The notes under the pieces are model-generated. The model was not told the origin of the DNA and did no database searches. It was given only the letters and a program-made list of their open reading frames with translations. A DNA stretch of 13,617 nt from Odoribacteraceae bacterium (GTDB taxonomy: Bacteria > Bacteroidota > Bacteroidia > Bacteroidales > Marinifilaceae). Shown here piece after piece: positions 12,505 through 13,617 of this stretch. Numbering within the stretch: the stretch's first letter is position 1; every line of letters begins with the position of its first letter. The position numbers and the translations under genes are program-made. The stretch is from NCBI GenBank assembly GCA_031259905.1, contig JAIRKS010000169.1:1-13617 (forward strand). The letters run 5' to 3'.

Positions 12505-13617
12505 TTACCATCCTACCACGCAACGGCACCATATGGTAAAACCCCATGCTCTATGATTGTAGTTGAGATGACTTTGAATGAGCTGACCAGAAGCAGATTT
12601 TTTTTCGACAAAGTTGTAGTCATTCAAGGAGTTCTGATATTTAGGAGCACCACGCCAGGATGCAGCATACGCATCACCAGTATAGAATGCGGTAATGCGG
12701 AGCGTTACGCTCGTAATCGCCTGTTCCATCGTCGTTGGCAGGTTCGACCCGGTAGGGCACGAGTAGTTTCCTGAACGGAGATCTTCAAGAGTAATGCCAA
12801 AACTATTCCTGTAGACGGTCAGCCCACCAATATTCTCGGTCAAGCTAACGGGGACGGTGACACTTAACGTTTGCATGGTTGTCCCCTCCCACGTCACGAT
12901 GACGGAATTGGTCTCGGCGGCAGAGAGCGTGTTCACGTTCACGTTCACCCGCAAAACCGGACCGGCGACGAACGAGACGCCCGTGACCATGCTGTGTTCG
13001 TTCGTGTAGCCCAACTGGGCGGTCGGGATGTTCGTCGTGATAGCCACGTCGAAAGAGTGCGCGGCATCACCCGTCGTCGTGTGGCTGTATTTCGCCAGCG
13101 TCAGGTATCCGGCGTGACTGGTGATCGTCTCCTGCTTGTACGTAGACACGCCGCCGGGAGTGGTGAACGTCACCGTGGCCGTCTTCTGGTCGAGGTTGGT
13201 GCTGGTGCCGATGCGTTGCTTGAGCTTGAACTTGAACTGGCCCGTCGTGGAAGCGACGCCGGAGGTCGTCCACGAGTTCGCCAAGAGGGTACTCGACGCG
13301 TCGGTGACGCTCGTTGCCCACGCGTAGTTGCTGTTGACCGTGAACAAGTATTCCGTCGTCCCGTCGGCGAGATAATTTGCAGCCACATTGGAGGTCGTCA
13401 GGTAAAGCGCGTGGCTGGTGATCGTCACCTGCGTGTACGTGGACGTGCCGCCGGGAGTGGTGAACTTCACCGTGGCCGTCTTCGGGTCGGTGCTGGTGGC
13501 GACGCGCTGCGCGAGCTTGAACTTGAATTGGCCCGTCGTGGAAGCGACGCCGGAGGTCGTCCACGAGCTGGCCAGGAAGGTGCCCGACGCGTCGGTGACG
13601 CTCGTTGCCCACGCGTA
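12505..13617 (-). CDS. BACON-like repeat surface protein with FISUMP/C-type-lectin-like tail (5' end outside window)
   Basis: The frame is open from the right edge to a TAA at 12505-12507; 370 C-terminal residues are visible (numbered from the edge). Residues 1-97 and 98-196 are two copies of a domain opening YAWATSVTDAS and continuing TTGQFKFKL, ATVxFTTPGG and YxQxTITSHA, which fits the BACON beta-sandwich found in Bacteroidota surface and glycan-binding proteins. A divergent third copy covers about 197-258. The tail has CPTG at 287-290, LPT at 293-295 and a WGFTIWCRC end at 358-366. That spacing recalls the 'CPxGxxLPT ... GFxVRC' pattern of FISUMP and other C-type-lectin-like folds. The last ~60 codons are AT-rich, unlike the repeats. 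It is likely exported and surface-located, but the N-terminus is not visible. Ligand unknown. Confidence 0.75.
   Translation of the reverse strand, partial: YAWATSVTDASGTFLASSWTTSGVASTTGQFKFKLAQRVATSTDPKTATVKFTTPGGTSTYTQVTITSHALYLTTSNVAANYLADGTTEYLFTVNSNYAWATSVTDASSTLLANSWTTSGVASTTGQFKFKLKQRIGTSTNLDQKTATVTFTTPGGVSTYKQETITSHAGYLTLAKYSHTTTGDAAHSFDVAITTNIPTAQLGYTNEHSMVTGVSFVAGPVLRVNVNVNTLSAAETNSVIVTWEGTTMQTLSVTVPVSLTENIGGLTVYRNSFGITLEDLRSGNYSCPTGSNLPTTMEQAITSVTLRITAFYTGDAYAASWRGAPKYQNSLNDYNFVEKKSASGQLIQSHLNYNHRAWGFTIWCRCVVGW
13105..13617 (-). repeat. Direct repeat encoding BACON-like copies (291-bp offset)
   Basis: About 216 bp ending at 13617 recurs at about 13105-13326 with high DNA identity. 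The offset is 291 bp at the right end and 297 bp at the left end because the left copy has a 6-bp in-frame insertion encoding two extra residues (N-L in TSTNLDQ). The remaining ~75 bp of each unit has diverged. Confidence 0.75.

Noticed and set aside
11993..12556. Long open frames across the 41-bp array on both strands (61 to 187 residues)
   Set aside because: A 41-bp unit lacking stops gives long open frames in several phases on both strands at once. They are pure repeat translations, some running into the BACON gene from the opposite strand.

Overview
The window looks like part of a chromosome from a GC-rich member of the Bacteroidota, probably Bacteroidales. Four things point there. One lipoprotein and one surface protein are of typical Bacteroidota types (lipobox protein; BACON-like repeats). 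One gene belongs to a Bacteroidota-restricted unknown family (DUF6261-like). The GH31 enzyme carries discoidin, dockerin and cohesin-like modules. The upstream regions offer Bacteroidota-type promoter boxes (TAnnTTTG) rather than Shine-Dalgarno sequences. No rRNA, tRNA, insertion sequence, integrase or CRISPR array was found.

Layout. (1) Positions 1-1575, plus strand: the right end of a polysaccharide-synthesis locus, with the 3' part of a GT-B glycosyltransferase overlapping by 4 bp a D-glucuronyl C5-epimerase-like protein, then a terminator. (2) Positions 1750-3351, plus: a lipoprotein built from eight 36-residue repeats in perfect register. (3) Positions 3352-3789: a 438-bp gap full of hairpins, a two-unit degenerate relative of the large array further right, a four-unit 21-bp palindromic repeat, and a putative promoter. 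(4) Positions 3790-9704, plus: a probable three-gene operon of a membrane-anchored MutS-like ATPase, a 1263-residue secreted GH31 glycosidase and a small DUF2007 protein, with an 18-bp gap and a 4-bp overlap. (5) Positions 9713-10981, minus: an unrecognised 422-residue protein with a good -7 box. (6) Positions 11195-11974, minus: a DUF6261-like protein with its own terminator. (7) Positions 11975-12504: a gap dominated by a 41-bp tandem array of paired palindromes, about nine units. (8) Positions 12505-13617, minus: the 3' part of a BACON-like repeat surface protein whose last ~60 codons are AT-rich and end in a FISUMP/C-type-lectin-like tail.

Functionally the window mixes glycan synthesis (glycosyltransferase plus epimerase), glycan degradation (GH31) and cell-surface display (lipoprotein, BACON protein). 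The most unusual material is noncoding: the 41-bp array beside the DUF6261-like gene, its degenerate relative with the same 41-bp spacing about 8.7 kb away, and the 21-bp palindrome array. The BACON protein tail is a second target, because it could be the variable region of a diversity-generating retroelement, although no reverse transcriptase or template repeat is visible here.
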